Assembly (NCBI GenBank): GCA_964497585.1
Contig: CAZCDS010000069.1
Span: 1-35,075, forward strand
Origin: CAZCDS01 sp964497585
GTDB taxonomy: Bacteria; Desulfobacterota; Desulfomonilia; Desulfomonilales; Desulfomonilaceae
Reading direction: 5' to 3'
DNA: 35,075 nucleotides
Below are positions 8,326-17,450 of this stretch, piece after piece. Position numbers and translations under genes: made by a program. How positions within the stretch are numbered: position 1 is the first letter of the stretch; the number at the start of each line of letters is the position of its first letter. The notes under the pieces are model-generated. The model was given only the letters and a program-made list of their open reading frames with translations, did no database searches and was not told the DNA's origin.

Positions 8326-8575
8326 ATCCCATGTCACTCGTCCGATCGCTCATTGGCATGACAGCTCACGGGTAGCGAGCCGGCCCGGTCTATCCGCGCT
8401 CAGGGCCGCTTTCAAGGCCGAAAATGGTTGACACGATTGCACTGGTGGGCCATCCTGATTGAAATCATTCCGTTTTCGGAGAAGATGCCGCTCTCGTCAT
8501 CTCCGTCACGATTGTTTCGGGGCGGGTTGAAGAGAAGCAAGAACGTGCAGGAGGCCTTTTCCGGGGGTATAGCAA

Positions 8576-9871
8576 GTGAAGAAGCCCATAATTCCGTCAC
8601 AGGAGGCCATAGCTGACATCAGAGGAGGAATGGACGACGCAGCCCTGATGAAGAAGTACGGTATCTCGGCCAAAGGACTGCAAAGTCTCTTTTCGAAGCT
8701 GACCGCTGCGGGATTGATTACGAAAGGTGAGATGGAGGAGAGGCGAACGGCCGGCAAAACCAGCGTGGAACTGGTTCTCGAAGATTTCGCCCCGGTTCCG
8801 AAGCCGCTGGAACCGCTTGCCCCTCCCCCGGGCAAAGGCGGAAAGGTAAAGAAGCCCGTTGTTTCGGCTGGGCAGGCAGTCTCCGATATCCGGGCCGGGA
8901 TGGAAGACGCAGCTCTGATGAGGAAGTACGGTCTCTCGTCAAAGGGGCTGCAGAGCCTCTTCCGGAAGCTGATCGCCGCGGGATTGATAAGAAGGTCCGA
9001 AATCGACCTCAGAGCCGGACACGGCGACGCGAGTGTAATTCTGGAGATCCCTGACTTCCTGTCCGGCGCAACCGAGCCGCAACCCGTACCACCGCCAACA
9101 CCCCTAACCTACGAAAAACGGTTCCGGAAAAAATCTCTGGTCGACCCCGATGAAGCCGTCGCGGACATCAAGATCGGGACGGACGACCGAGCCTTGATGA
9201 AGAAGTACGCGGTTTCCGCCAAAGGACTCCAGAGCCTCTTCCGGAAGCTGATCGCGTCCGGATTGATTTCGCGGGCAGAGATCGAGGACCGGGGCGCGCC
9301 CGGTGAGAGCAGCGTTATCCTGGAAACGCCCAACCTCCGACTCAAGACTCCCGGCAAGCCCTCACGAAGGTCGTCCAAGCGAAAACAGCGAGGAACGATC
9401 CGATGGGAATTTGAAACGGGGACCTGGTTCTCGTCCCGGCCCGTGACCGACTCGGAAAACGTTTATTTTGGAGCCGGCGATGGCTATCTCTACGCAGTGG
9501 AAATAGAGACCGGATCTCTGAAATGGCGTTACGAGCCGGAAGGCGGAATGGTTCTTCACCAGACCGTAGAGGAAGGGGTCGTCTTCGCGGTGACGGAATA
9601 CGGGTACCTCCACGCCTTGGACGCGACCACCGGCGAGCATAAGTGGCACTTCAAACCTGAAATAGGCGTGAACGACCTTCCCGTGGTCAGGCGTAACTCG
9701 GTATACGTGGGGAGCCTCGATGGGACGCTCTATGCCATCGACCTGCAGTCAGGGGCTGAACTCTGGAGCTTTAAAGTCGCCGGGACCGCGGTCTCTTCTC
9801 CCACCATTGCTCGAGGCATGGTTTGTTTCGGCAGCGACAGCGGTCGCCTCTACTGCGTCACTCCGGAATAG
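8576..9871 (+). CDS. Protein with three 'AKGLQSLF' helical repeats and a four-blade PQQ-type beta-propeller
   Basis: The product is 431 residues from a GTG start. ATG-initiated alternatives would cut into the first repeat unit, and CGGGGGT lies about 9 bases upstream. Three copies of a roughly 50-residue unit occur near residues 5-60, 100-155 and 195-250. Each contains DIRxGMxDxALMxKYGxSxKGLQSLF, written here as a consensus of the copies, followed by xKLIAAGLI. The units are separated by Pro-rich linkers. The size and pattern suggest a helix-turn-helix-like fold, but the function is unknown. From about residue 270, four PQQ/quinoprotein-like blades follow (IRWEFETG, LKWRYEPEG, HKWHFKPE, ELWSFKVAG), half of a normal eight-blade ring. 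No signal peptide is visible, so it is probably cytoplasmic and may be a regulator or scaffold. Its last 194 bases are duplicated at 10364-10557. Confidence 0.85.
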   Translation: MKKPIIPSQEAIADIRGGMDDAALMKKYGISAKGLQSLFSKLTAAGLITKGEMEERRTAGKTSVELVLEDFAPVPKPLEPLAPPPGKGGKVKKPVVSAGQAVSDIRAGMEDAALMRKYGLSSKGLQSLFRKLIAAGLIRRSEIDLRAGHGDASVILEIPDFLSGATEPQPVPPPTPLTYEKRFRKKSLVDPDEAVADIKIGTDDRALMKKYAVSAKGLQSLFRKLIASGLISRAEIEDRGAPGESSVILETPNLRLKTPGKPSRRSSKRKQRGTIRWEFETGTWFSSRPVTDSENVYFGAGDGYLYAVEIETGSLKWRYEPEGGMVLHQTVEEGVVFAVTEYGYLHALDATTGEHKWHFKPEIGVNDLPVVRRNSVYVGSLDGTLYAIDLQSGAELWSFKVAGTAVSSPTIARGMVCFGSDSGRLYCVTPE

Positions 9872-10265
9872 CAACCTTGGGAGCGGCAACCTGCGAGGTC
9901 CTGCTATGCGGCACGTCACCCGCGTCCCTGCAACCCATCGGATTGACACGGACAGGATAGACCGATTGTCAAGAATTCCGACTTATTCGGTTTTGGTGTG
10001 TGGGTCAAGAGCCTCCCTCGTTGAGCCTGTAAACGAGCCAAGCAAAGCGGAGCAGTTTGCCGAGCATATGGAGTTTCTCGCGGGATGGGGGAGGACGCCC
10101 GTTTACCAGAAGAAGAGCCCTCCACAATCTTTCCACAGGAAATCTACCATTTCTCTTGGCAACTGCTACAGACCACCGGTCTGCGCGGGAGGGCCACACC
10201 GTGCCCGCGTCGAGACGCCATCCCAATTCTGCGCCATTTCAGGGAATTCCCGGAATTCCCGCATC
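9872..10265. other. Intergenic stretch between the propeller gene and a repeat array
   Basis: About 390 bases without a supported gene. No clear terminator follows the propeller gene. Open frames here have no family resemblance. The last 40 bases (GGGAATTCCCGGAATTCCCGC) already resemble element-end sequence. Confidence 0.4.
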
Positions 10266-10363
10266 CGTCAAGAATTACGTATGGTGTACCCGGAATTTGT
10301 ACGGAATTTGTATGGTGTACCCGGAATTTGTACGGAATTTGCGGAATTTGCCCGGAATTTGTG
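10266..10363 (+). repeat. Element right end plus short array (GGAATTTGTA variant)
   Basis: GTCAAGAATTACGTATGG followed by TGTACCCGG, the right end of the REP-type element, is at about 10268-10293. It is followed by a second TATGGTGTACCCGGAATTTG and by shortened units TACGGAATTTG, CGGAATTTG and CCCGGAATTTG to 10361. Every unit here ends GGAATTTG, a variant not used in the other arrays. The array abuts the duplicated gene fragment at 10364. Confidence 0.85.
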
Positions 10364-10557
10364 TTCCCGTGGTCAGGCGTAACTCGGTATACGTGGGTAG
10401 CCTCGATGGGACGCTCTATGCCATCGACCTGCAGTCAGGGACTGAACTCTGGAGCTTCAAAGTCGCCGGGACCGCGGTTTCTTCTCCCACCATTGCTCGA
10501 GGCATGGTTTGTTTCGGCAGCGACAGCGGCCACCTGTACTGCGTCACTCCGGAATAG
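10364..10557 (+). pseudogene. 3'-terminal fragment of a second propeller gene (duplicate of 9678-9871)
   Basis: These 194 bases match 9678-9871, the last 64 codons of the propeller gene including its stop, with 7 substitutions by eye and no gaps. Five differences are silent and two change residues (Ala to Thr and Arg to His). This points to divergence under coding constraint before the copy was truncated. Its left boundary is the repeat array, so the rest of a tandem paralogue was probably lost or replaced there. No start codon or ribosome binding site serves it. Confidence 0.85.
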
Positions 10558-10636
10558 TCTCGTGGCGGGATTCCACCGGGAAAACCTCTTATTGCGGGAA
10601 ACACTCCGTGAGAACCTCTGAGCTAGCGAATCCATA

Positions 10637-11812
10637 TCAGGAGCCGGCCCGGTAGAACTCCCGGATGCGTTCCACCACATAGCTCTTCTGCTCTTGGGTG
10701 AGTTCCGGATAGATCGGCAACGCCAGGACTTTGTTGCTCGCGGCCTCGCTGATCGGGAAATCCCCCGCCTTGAACCCGCCCCGGTTGAGGCACTCCTGCA
10801 GGTGGATCGGGACGGGATAGTAGACCTCCGTCGCGACTCCGTTTTCCTGGAGGTAGGCTCTCAGAAGATCCCGCTTTTCGGCCTGGAGAACGTACTGGTT
10901 GAAGACATGCTTCTCGTTCACGATGCGAGGAGGAATCACGAATGATTCCGTCGCGTCGGATTCGGTGAGCCTCTGCGTGTAGAACGCCGCATTGGCCCGT
11001 CGTTTCTCGTGCCACCCGTCAAGATGCTTCAGCTTGGCTCGGAGCACCGCGGCCTGAAGCGCGGCAAGCCTGAAGTTTCCTCCAACCACTTTGTGGTAGT
11101 ACTTCGGTTCCGCACCCTGGTTACGCATCACCCTGATACGGTCGGCCAGATCGGCACTGTTCGTCGTCACCATGCCGCCGTCCCCGAACGCTCCAAGGTT
11201 TTTGGAGGGAAAGAACGAGAAACAGCCCAAGGTACCCATCGAACCGGCTCGTCGTCCCTTGTACTCGGCTCCTATTGCCTGCGCGGCATCTTCGATCAAG
11301 GGAATCCCTCGATCTCGGGCAAGCTCGATGAGCGGATCCATGTCCGCACATTGACCGAAGAGGTGAACCGGCATGATCGCTTTGGTTCTCGGCCCCACGC
11401 GCTTGGCTACCTCATCGGGGTCGATGTTAAACGTTATCGGATCTATGTCCGCGAAGACCACCTCTGCCCCGAGCCTGAGGATCGAGCCGACGGTTGCGAA
11501 GAACGAGAAAGGGCTTGTGATCACTTCGTCGCCCGGTCCTATGTCAAGCGCCATCATCGATACCAGAAGCGCATCCGTCCCGGAGGTTACCCCAACCGCA
11601 TATTTGCAGCGGCAATAGGCCGCGATCTCTTTCTCCAGAGCCTCGACCTCCGGGCCCAGGATGAACATCTGGCTTTCAATCACGCGGTCCATCGCCTCGC
11701 GGATTTCGTTTTTGATCGACTGGTACTGTCCCTTCAAATCCAGAAGCGGTACTCCCGTAATTGTCGGTTTGCCGGCAATGGGATTGAGTTCTGCTTTCAA
11801 TTCTTCTCTCAC
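10637..11812 (-). CDS. DegT/DnrJ/EryC1/StrS family PLP-dependent sugar aminotransferase
   Basis: The product is 391 residues, the normal length for the family. It transfers an amino group, usually from glutamate, to a nucleotide-linked keto-sugar for surface polysaccharide synthesis. Visible hallmarks are VPLLDLKGQY near the N-terminus, TSGTDAL (PLP phosphate region, about residue 77), IEDAAQA (Asp175, which contacts the PLP ring nitrogen) and FFPSKNLGAFGDGGM with the Schiff-base Lys204. The start is a GTG with a weak ribosome binding site. It lies 209 bases from the end of the O-antigen ligase-like gene on the same strand, which fits a role in surface glycan formation. The exact sugar cannot be told from the sequence. 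Confidence 0.92.
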   Translation of the reverse strand: MREELKAELNPIAGKPTITGVPLLDLKGQYQSIKNEIREAMDRVIESQMFILGPEVEALEKEIAAYCRCKYAVGVTSGTDALLVSMMALDIGPGDEVITSPFSFFATVGSILRLGAEVVFADIDPITFNIDPDEVAKRVGPRTKAIMPVHLFGQCADMDPLIELARDRGIPLIEDAAQAIGAEYKGRRAGSMGTLGCFSFFPSKNLGAFGDGGMVTTNSADLADRIRVMRNQGAEPKYYHKVVGGNFRLAALQAAVLRAKLKHLDGWHEKRRANAAFYTQRLTESDATESFVIPPRIVNEKHVFNQYVLQAEKRDLLRAYLQENGVATEVYYPVPIHLQECLNRGGFKAGDFPISEAASNKVLALPIYPELTQEQKSYVVERIREFYRAGS

Positions 11813-12021
11813 CTCGCGCGGAAATCGTGGACTATCAACAGATCGCCTGAAGTGTGAACAGTTCCCGTGGAATGAGACACTCCTCCAAGCCGCACTCTGC
11901 CTACCACAAGCGAATGCGAGAGTCTACCACAACCGGGGGCCACGCGAAACAGCGCAAGTAAGACTCCTGCCCTTCGGTCCGACTTTCGGCTCAGGATTGA
12001 TTCCTCGATCAGTCTGGACCG

Positions 12022-13311
12022 TTACCGCTCGGGCGCCGGCGCTTCCTCGTCATCCCGCGGCCCCGTCGGGATCAGCCCTAGCAGGAGGTGAAAGAACCAG
12101 GAGATCTGCGGATGCAAGAGGCCGTCGAGCACCTGAAAGTGAAGGAGAGCCGCGACGATGGGGAGCAGCAGGACCAAAGGATGAAAAAGCCTCAAAGGAG
12201 GAGGGCGTCTCAGGTCTCGTAGGAGCCGTACCAACAAGAGGACAAGGCAGCCCGAGTAGATGATGAGAAAAGGGAACCCCAGTTCCGCCATGAAGGTGAG
12301 AAAGATGTTCTCCAGGGTCGTGATTCTCTTCAGGGATTGAGAGAATTCCTGTCTGCTCACATAGGGATAGGACAACTTATAGTCTTTCAGGTACTGATCC
12401 TTCGGCGCCCTCAGACCTATCCCCAGAAAAGGGTGTTTCAGAGCCACATGCCAGGCGAAGGGGTAGCTTTCCGCCCGATAGTAGGTGTACTCCTGGGACT
12501 TGTCCATTTTGACGGCAGGCAACTGCTTGAAGAAGGCAAGCAGAACAGCAGCGATCACCACGAGGATCACGATCAGGTAGCGCATTCGCAGCTCACCGAA
12601 CAGTGCGGCCAGCACCACGAGCACCACGGGTATGAGCATCGCGGAGCGCAGGTCACTCACGTAGAAGACCACACAGCTCAACAAGAACATGACCAAAGCC
12701 ACTGCTCTGCCCGCGCCTGATCCTCCGATCAGAAAGGAGAGTGGGGCAAACCACAGAATCAGAATCCGGTCGGCCAACGGATGAGGGTTGACATCCACCA
12801 ATCTGTACGCCTGTCCGAACACCAGGAAACCGAAAAGCGATGCCGCAAGCAACCCCCCGAGAAGCGCCAGGCAATAGAGCCGAAAAAACACACGCCCTCG
12901 CTGAGTAGCGAGCAGGATCCGGGCACACCAGAAGCCCCCCAAAGCAGACGCGGTGAGGGCAAACCCTCTCGCCGTGGACGAGCCGGGCACCGCACTAAAG
13001 GCCGAACTGAGTATCACGAGCAACGTGAGAACAACGGACACCACGGCCTCGGGTGAGCGCCAATCCTCCGTCCCCCGCGCCATGACGCGCCATGCGGCCA
13101 ACAACGTCACAAGACACAAGAAGCCGGAAAAGAGGTTGGTCCTCTCACCGGGAATAACGAGGACATAGGGATTGAGAAAGGCCACCTGAAAGCACGTAAA
13201 GCAGAAGAGCCCCCACACGAACTTCTCAGGAGTCGACATGCCGGAGAAGAGATCCGTGCAGGTCTGCTTGATCCCTGAGAATATGGGTTTGCCATCGTTC
13301 ATGCGTATCAT
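12022..13311 (-). CDS. O-antigen ligase/polymerase-like polytopic membrane protein (Wzy_C family)
   Basis: The product is 429 residues with about ten to twelve hydrophobic segments. A large loop at roughly residues 265-345 contains YYRAESYPFAWHVALKHPFLGIGL, abbreviated as the segment around HPFLGIGLRAPKD. This H-P-x-x-G-x-G loop is typical of Wzy_C/WaaL proteins, which link or polymerise lipid-carried glycans on the periplasmic face of the inner membrane. Membrane segments follow, ending in a charged tail. No good ribosome binding site precedes the first ATG, and Met4 (13302) is an alternative start. Ligase and polymerase members cannot be separated from sequence alone. The aminotransferase downstream supports a surface polysaccharide context. 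Confidence 0.85.
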   Translation of the reverse strand: MIRMNDGKPIFSGIKQTCTDLFSGMSTPEKFVWGLFCFTCFQVAFLNPYVLVIPGERTNLFSGFLCLVTLLAAWRVMARGTEDWRSPEAVVSVVLTLLVILSSAFSAVPGSSTARGFALTASALGGFWCARILLATQRGRVFFRLYCLALLGGLLAASLFGFLVFGQAYRLVDVNPHPLADRILILWFAPLSFLIGGSGAGRAVALVMFLLSCVVFYVSDLRSAMLIPVVLVVLAALFGELRMRYLIVILVVIAAVLLAFFKQLPAVKMDKSQEYTYYRAESYPFAWHVALKHPFLGIGLRAPKDQYLKDYKLSYPYVSRQEFSQSLKRITTLENIFLTFMAELGFPFLIIYSGCLVLLLVRLLRDLRRPPPLRLFHPLVLLLPIVAALLHFQVLDGLLHPQISWFFHLLLGLIPTGPRDDEEAPAPER

Positions 13312-13880
13312 GCCGACAGGTAGGATGACCCTGCTCCACCCAAGATTTGTTAAGTCCTCAGGATCTCCCCAAATTCAAAAAGGGGTCGCAAGCGATCCCT
13401 GTGACGCCACTGTATCACGCTCCCGGCGCGAATGACTACCACGATGTTTGCTTCGGGGCAACCGTTCAGTCGAAGCAGAAAAAGGGCACCTGCAAAGACA
13501 GCCTGTGTCGGCGCAGCAACACTATCTCCATCATGCCGGAAACCTGGATTGTCGACTGTTATGGGTCACCGCGATGCCGCGCGTGGAAACATTTCCTCAT
13601 CTTCTTTGTCCCTTTTTGTTTCAGTATTCTTCCTTCCCTCTTCTTCGTGTCTTCGTGGTGGAAATTTCTTATCCTGTTGGAGACTTGGTGGTTGGATTAT
13701 CCCCCACGGGTTGTCCTTCCGATGAACGATCGGGTTTGGCGCACCCCGGTGGTTGGCTCCAAACTCGGGAAGTGCTAGTCTTGCATCTGCTCGTAAGTCT
13801 CTTCCAGTCCGACCGTCCCGTGGAAAGGCCGGAGACACAACGATAGCCGCCCCTTTCAGCAACTGGAGTGAGCACGCCCA
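13312..13880. other. Divergent intergenic region of about 570 bp
   Basis: It separates the minus-strand O-antigen gene from the plus-strand redox genes, so it should hold promoters for both. No convincing promoter pair was found. On the minus strand, near 13645-13665, it carries CCACGAAGACACGAAG, a motif common in dispersed bacterial repeats. Short open frames on the plus strand have no support. Confidence 0.4.
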
Positions 13881-16800
13881 ATGGTTTGGATGTTCTTTCT
13901 TTTCGGTCTCGGGTCCCTTGTGGGCCAGATTGTACTCCTGCGGGAGATCCTGGTGATTTTCCACGGGACCGAAATCTCCATTGGAGTCTTCTACGGTGGA
14001 TGGTTGGCGGGGATAGCGCTTGGCGCGGCCGTGGGTGCATGGCTTGTGAAACGGAGACCTGAGGACCTTACCGACCTGTTCCTGTACTCGCTCATTGGTC
14101 TGGGCTTCTCAATCCTTGTCCAGATAATCATTATTCGCCAGGTCCCTGCGATCTTTGGCGCCGCGCCGGCCGAGCTTGCGCCGCTGCAGGGGATTGTGGC
14201 TGCGGTACCTGCAGGGACGTTGATATCGGCCTTCCTGACCGGATTTCTCTTTCCCGTGGGTTGTCGCTCCGTGATTGGCGCGGACGACCGTGTGATCGCG
14301 CATCTGTACGTCTTCGAAGCCCTGGGCAGCCTTGCGGGAGGACTTGTGCTGACGTTCCTCCTCCTACGCGTGCTCGAGCCGCTGAGAATCACTGCCCTGA
14401 CTGCGGCAATCATCGGCTCGGCCGTAATTGTCTTCGGCCTTGGTTCGAGGCGGCGAAGTGCCCTCATCGGAGGGCCGGTTCTGCTCCTGGTGGCTGTTCT
14501 GCTTCTCCTGCCTCCGGGCCGGCAGTTGATCGATTGGTCGGTCGCCAGCAGGTGGCAAGCCCTCCATCCGGGAATGGAACTCCTCACCTCGAAGCCCACG
14601 CCCTATCAGCAGGCCGAAATTGCTCGCCTGGGAAAGCAGTTCTCCTTCTTCGGCAACGGCAAGATCGTCTCTTCCTTTCCGGATCCACACACGGCGGATC
14701 GCCTGACGGCCCTCATCATGGCACAGACCCCCCGGGCAAAGCGGTTCCTCCTCATTGGCGGCGGGACCGGGAGCTTTCTCACATCCCTTCTCGCGTATCC
14801 GGTTCAACGGGTCGATGTGGTGGAGCCGGATCCTTGGGCGTTCCGCATTGTCAGGAATTACATGCCGCAACAGGAGCGCAATTCGCTGAAGGATCCCCGG
14901 GTTCATTTGATATTTAGGGACGGCCGGCTCTACGTGAACCGCATCCACAAGGCAACATACGACGTGGTCGTGGCGATGATTCCGGATCCTGTGTCATCCT
15001 TTTGGAACCGGTACTACACGGTGGAATTTTTTCGGGGCGTTGCCAGGGCTCTGAAACCCGGAGGGATATTCGTCACCGGAGTTACGTCCGCGGAGAACTT
15101 CTGGGGATCGGAGGTCGCGTCCTACGCGGGTTCGGTCTATCATACCCTGCTCCAGGCCTTTCCCTCGGTGAAAGGGACGCCGGGCGATGAGACGCTTTTT
15201 TTCGCGTCCCGCGACCGGCACCTCCTCACCCTGGATCCGGCGGTACTGAAAGCCCGTTACGCGGAACTCCCGCGACGTCCGTTCGCCCCTTCCGGATTCG
15301 ATACGCTCCTGCCGCCGCGGAGGACCAGATTCGTCGCAGAGCAGTTAAAGCAATCGCCCGTCCTTATCAACACCGATTTTCGACCGGTTTCCTCGTCACT
15401 CGCGATGATCCTCTGGGGGCGTTTTTCCGGGACCGAACGGGTGGAGGTGCTCAATACGCTCCGCCGCGGCGGACTCCTCGTCTACCTGATTCCCTTGGGG
15501 TTCTTCCTCGTGGCCCGGCTTGGCTTCCGGGCACGCTGGGGTGCAAGGGAGACACACGAAGGGCGATTCCAGGCGATCCTCGCCATGGCCGCTGTCGGCG
15601 CAGCAGCCATGGGGCTCCAAATTGTACTCATTTATGTCTATCAGAGCCTCTTCGGATATGTGTTTGAACGCATAGGGCTCTTCGCCGGCATTTTCATGAC
15701 GGGGCTTGTTACCGGAGGGCTCGCCGCGCGGTGGGGGCTCCTTCGCATACGATCCAAACAGATTGCGATCATTGCACTCCTGCTCCTCTTCGCGGGAATG
15801 TGCATCGTGCTCCCGACGTGCATGGAGTCGCTCTCCGGCAAGCCTCCGCACATCATTGAGGGAGCCCTCTTCCTGATCGTATTCCTGTCAGGGATTGTGA
15901 CCGGGGCCGTCTTTCCCTTGGTTGCCTCGCGTCACCTGGAACTTTCTGGGGATACCGGTCAAGCCTCGGGCTGGACCGATGCCGCTGACCACTGTGGGGC
16001 CGCGGTTGGAGCCGCGATCACGGGAACGCTTCTCGTTCCTCTTTTGGGGATGCGTGACGCGTGCCTGGTGCTCGCGATGATCGTCATCGCGCCTGTGCTC
16101 CTGATGATCCTCGAATTCGTCTTTTTGCGAATCGATCCGGCCCTGGAAACGCTTCGGCGTCGCCGGCTGGCTTCCTTTCCCTTCGTGAGGAGTTCATGGC
16201 TCTTGGTCTTCATGGTGGGCGGCGCCCTCACGTGGCGAGCCCTTATCGGACCGCCTGTCACCCCACCCATGGTGAAGTTCTCTCAGGCTACCTTGGAGAA
16301 GGTCTCCGGTTCAACCAAGTTCACCTTCCAGGAGAAGCCTGTCCCACACTATATCGGGACACAGGTCGGCCACAGCGGCCGGACTATCAGCCTCAGCACG
16401 TTGCCCCTTGCAGGTGACATCCGCGGGTACGGAGGCCCGATCAACCTCCTCGTTTCGGTCGACGACAAAGGCAGGATTCAAGGCGTTAAGATCGCGCAGT
16501 CAAGGGAAACCCCGTCCTACCTCCACGGAATGGACGCATGGCTGATGCGGCTCAAGGGCCGATCGATTCTGAGCCCTCTCACGGGAAAGGTCGATGCGCT
16601 CACGGGCGCGACCATTACCTCCGACGCGGCCTTGAAGATCCTGGCCAAGACGGGGAGCGAAATTCGAGGCCCGTTGCTCGGCTTGCCGCAAGCCCCTGCT
16701 CGCACGTCACGCGGGCACGGGCCCTGGGCAAGCATACGGGACATCCGAGTTTGGTTGATCGCAGGTCTCATGGTCTTCTTTGTCGCCGCGTTCCATCGGC

Positions 16801-17450
16801 GCTCGAGGAAGCTCAGGCTCGTATGCATGGGGCTTTCCCTGCTCCTCACCGGCGTCTTCCTGAACGCTCCGTTTACCTCTCTGGATGCGGCACGACTCTT
16901 CGTCGGCGAGATTCCGGCCGCACATACGGGATGGAGGGCTCTTCTCCTGCTCGGCATCCTTGCGGTGTCGGTTCTGTGGGGCCAGGCGTTCTGCGGCTGG
17001 CTCTGTCCCTTCGGGGCGTTGCAGGAGTTCGTCAATTCGCCGACTCTGAGCAGGCGAGCCTCCTTGCGCCTGGAACGGATCGGCCGGTATATGAAGTACG
17101 TTGTGCTCGCGATACTTCTCTGTCTCTTTCTCGTAACGGACGACCTCGTATGGTTCTCCTTCAGTCCGCTTCAAAATTTCTTCAAGTTCCAGATGGGGCA
17201 TTGGGTCCTCGCGCTCTCGGTCACCATGCTCCTCGCGTCAGTCTTCTATGTCAGGTTCTGGTGCCGTTATCTGTGCCCTGCGGGAGCTTTCCTCGCGCTC
17301 TTTAACAAGATCAGGATCCTCAGGCGATACGCCCCGCAGGCGGTTCCCGGACGCTGCGATCTCGGTGTGACCTTTGCCGACGATGTGGACTGCATCCGTT
17401 GTCACCGATGCCTGTTCGGAGAGTCCTCAGCAAAAGGAAAGACGCCATGA
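13881..17450 (+). CDS. Fusion of membrane spermidine-synthase-like module, covalent FMN-binding domain and NosR/NapH-like iron-sulfur membrane domain
   Basis: The product is 1189 residues. Residues 1-220 hold about seven membrane segments. Residues about 270-470 resemble the Rossmann fold of polyamine aminopropyltransferases, with GGGTGS at 293-298 and VEPDP for nucleoside binding. The usual first Asp of the catalytic motif looks replaced (VVVAMIPDP). More membrane segments span about 525-800. An FMN_bind domain follows at about 820-925, with the flavinylation motif DALTGAT whose Thr911 should carry FMN attached by an ApbE-type enzyme. Membrane segments then carry two CxxxCP motifs (Cys1038/1042, Cys1128/1132) and a terminal cluster Cys1159, 1171, 1174 and 1177, as in NosR/NapH-type proteins. 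A GGAGTGAG precedes the ATG. The next gene overlaps by four bases. Membrane electron transfer through flavin and iron-sulfur centres is strongly suggested. The role of the SpeE-like part is unknown. Confidence 0.88.
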   Translation: MVWMFFLFGLGSLVGQIVLLREILVIFHGTEISIGVFYGGWLAGIALGAAVGAWLVKRRPEDLTDLFLYSLIGLGFSILVQIIIIRQVPAIFGAAPAELAPLQGIVAAVPAGTLISAFLTGFLFPVGCRSVIGADDRVIAHLYVFEALGSLAGGLVLTFLLLRVLEPLRITALTAAIIGSAVIVFGLGSRRRSALIGGPVLLLVAVLLLLPPGRQLIDWSVASRWQALHPGMELLTSKPTPYQQAEIARLGKQFSFFGNGKIVSSFPDPHTADRLTALIMAQTPRAKRFLLIGGGTGSFLTSLLAYPVQRVDVVEPDPWAFRIVRNYMPQQERNSLKDPRVHLIFRDGRLYVNRIHKATYDVVVAMIPDPVSSFWNRYYTVEFFRGVARALKPGGIFVTGVTSAENFWGSEVASYAGSVYHTLLQAFPSVKGTPGDETLFFASRDRHLLTLDPAVLKARYAELPRRPFAPSGFDTLLPPRRTRFVAEQLKQSPVLINTDFRPVSSSLAMILWGRFSGTERVEVLNTLRRGGLLVYLIPLGFFLVARLGFRARWGARETHEGRFQAILAMAAVGAAAMGLQIVLIYVYQSLFGYVFERIGLFAGIFMTGLVTGGLAARWGLLRIRSKQIAIIALLLLFAGMCIVLPTCMESLSGKPPHIIEGALFLIVFLSGIVTGAVFPLVASRHLELSGDTGQASGWTDAADHCGAAVGAAITGTLLVPLLGMRDACLVLAMIVIAPVLLMILEFVFLRIDPALETLRRRRLASFPFVRSSWLLVFMVGGALTWRALIGPPVTPPMVKFSQATLEKVSGSTKFTFQEKPVPHYIGTQVGHSGRTISLSTLPLAGDIRGYGGPINLLVSVDDKGRIQGVKIAQSRETPSYLHGMDAWLMRLKGRSILSPLTGKVDALTGATITSDAALKILAKTGSEIRGPLLGLPQAPARTSRGHGPWASIRDIRVWLIAGLMVFFVAAFHRRSRKLRLVCMGLSLLLTGVFLNAPFTSLDAARLFVGEIPAAHTGWRALLLLGILAVSVLWGQAFCGWLCPFGALQEFVNSPTLSRRASLRLERIGRYMKYVVLAILLCLFLVTDDLVWFSFSPLQNFFKFQMGHWVLALSVTMLLASVFYVRFWCRYLCPAGAFLALFNKIRILRRYAPQAVPGRCDLGVTFADDVDCIRCHRCLFGESSAKGKTP

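Larger units (their letters stand above)
7878..8575. other. Repeat-rich intergenic region of about 700 bp
   Basis: No gene is supported. It contains a 20-base perfect palindrome (8060-8079) and a 125-base dispersed repeat (8201-8325). Near 8428 there is a TTGACA hexamer, but no good -10 element at the right spacing. Short open frames on both strands are artefacts of the palindromes. Confidence 0.5.
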
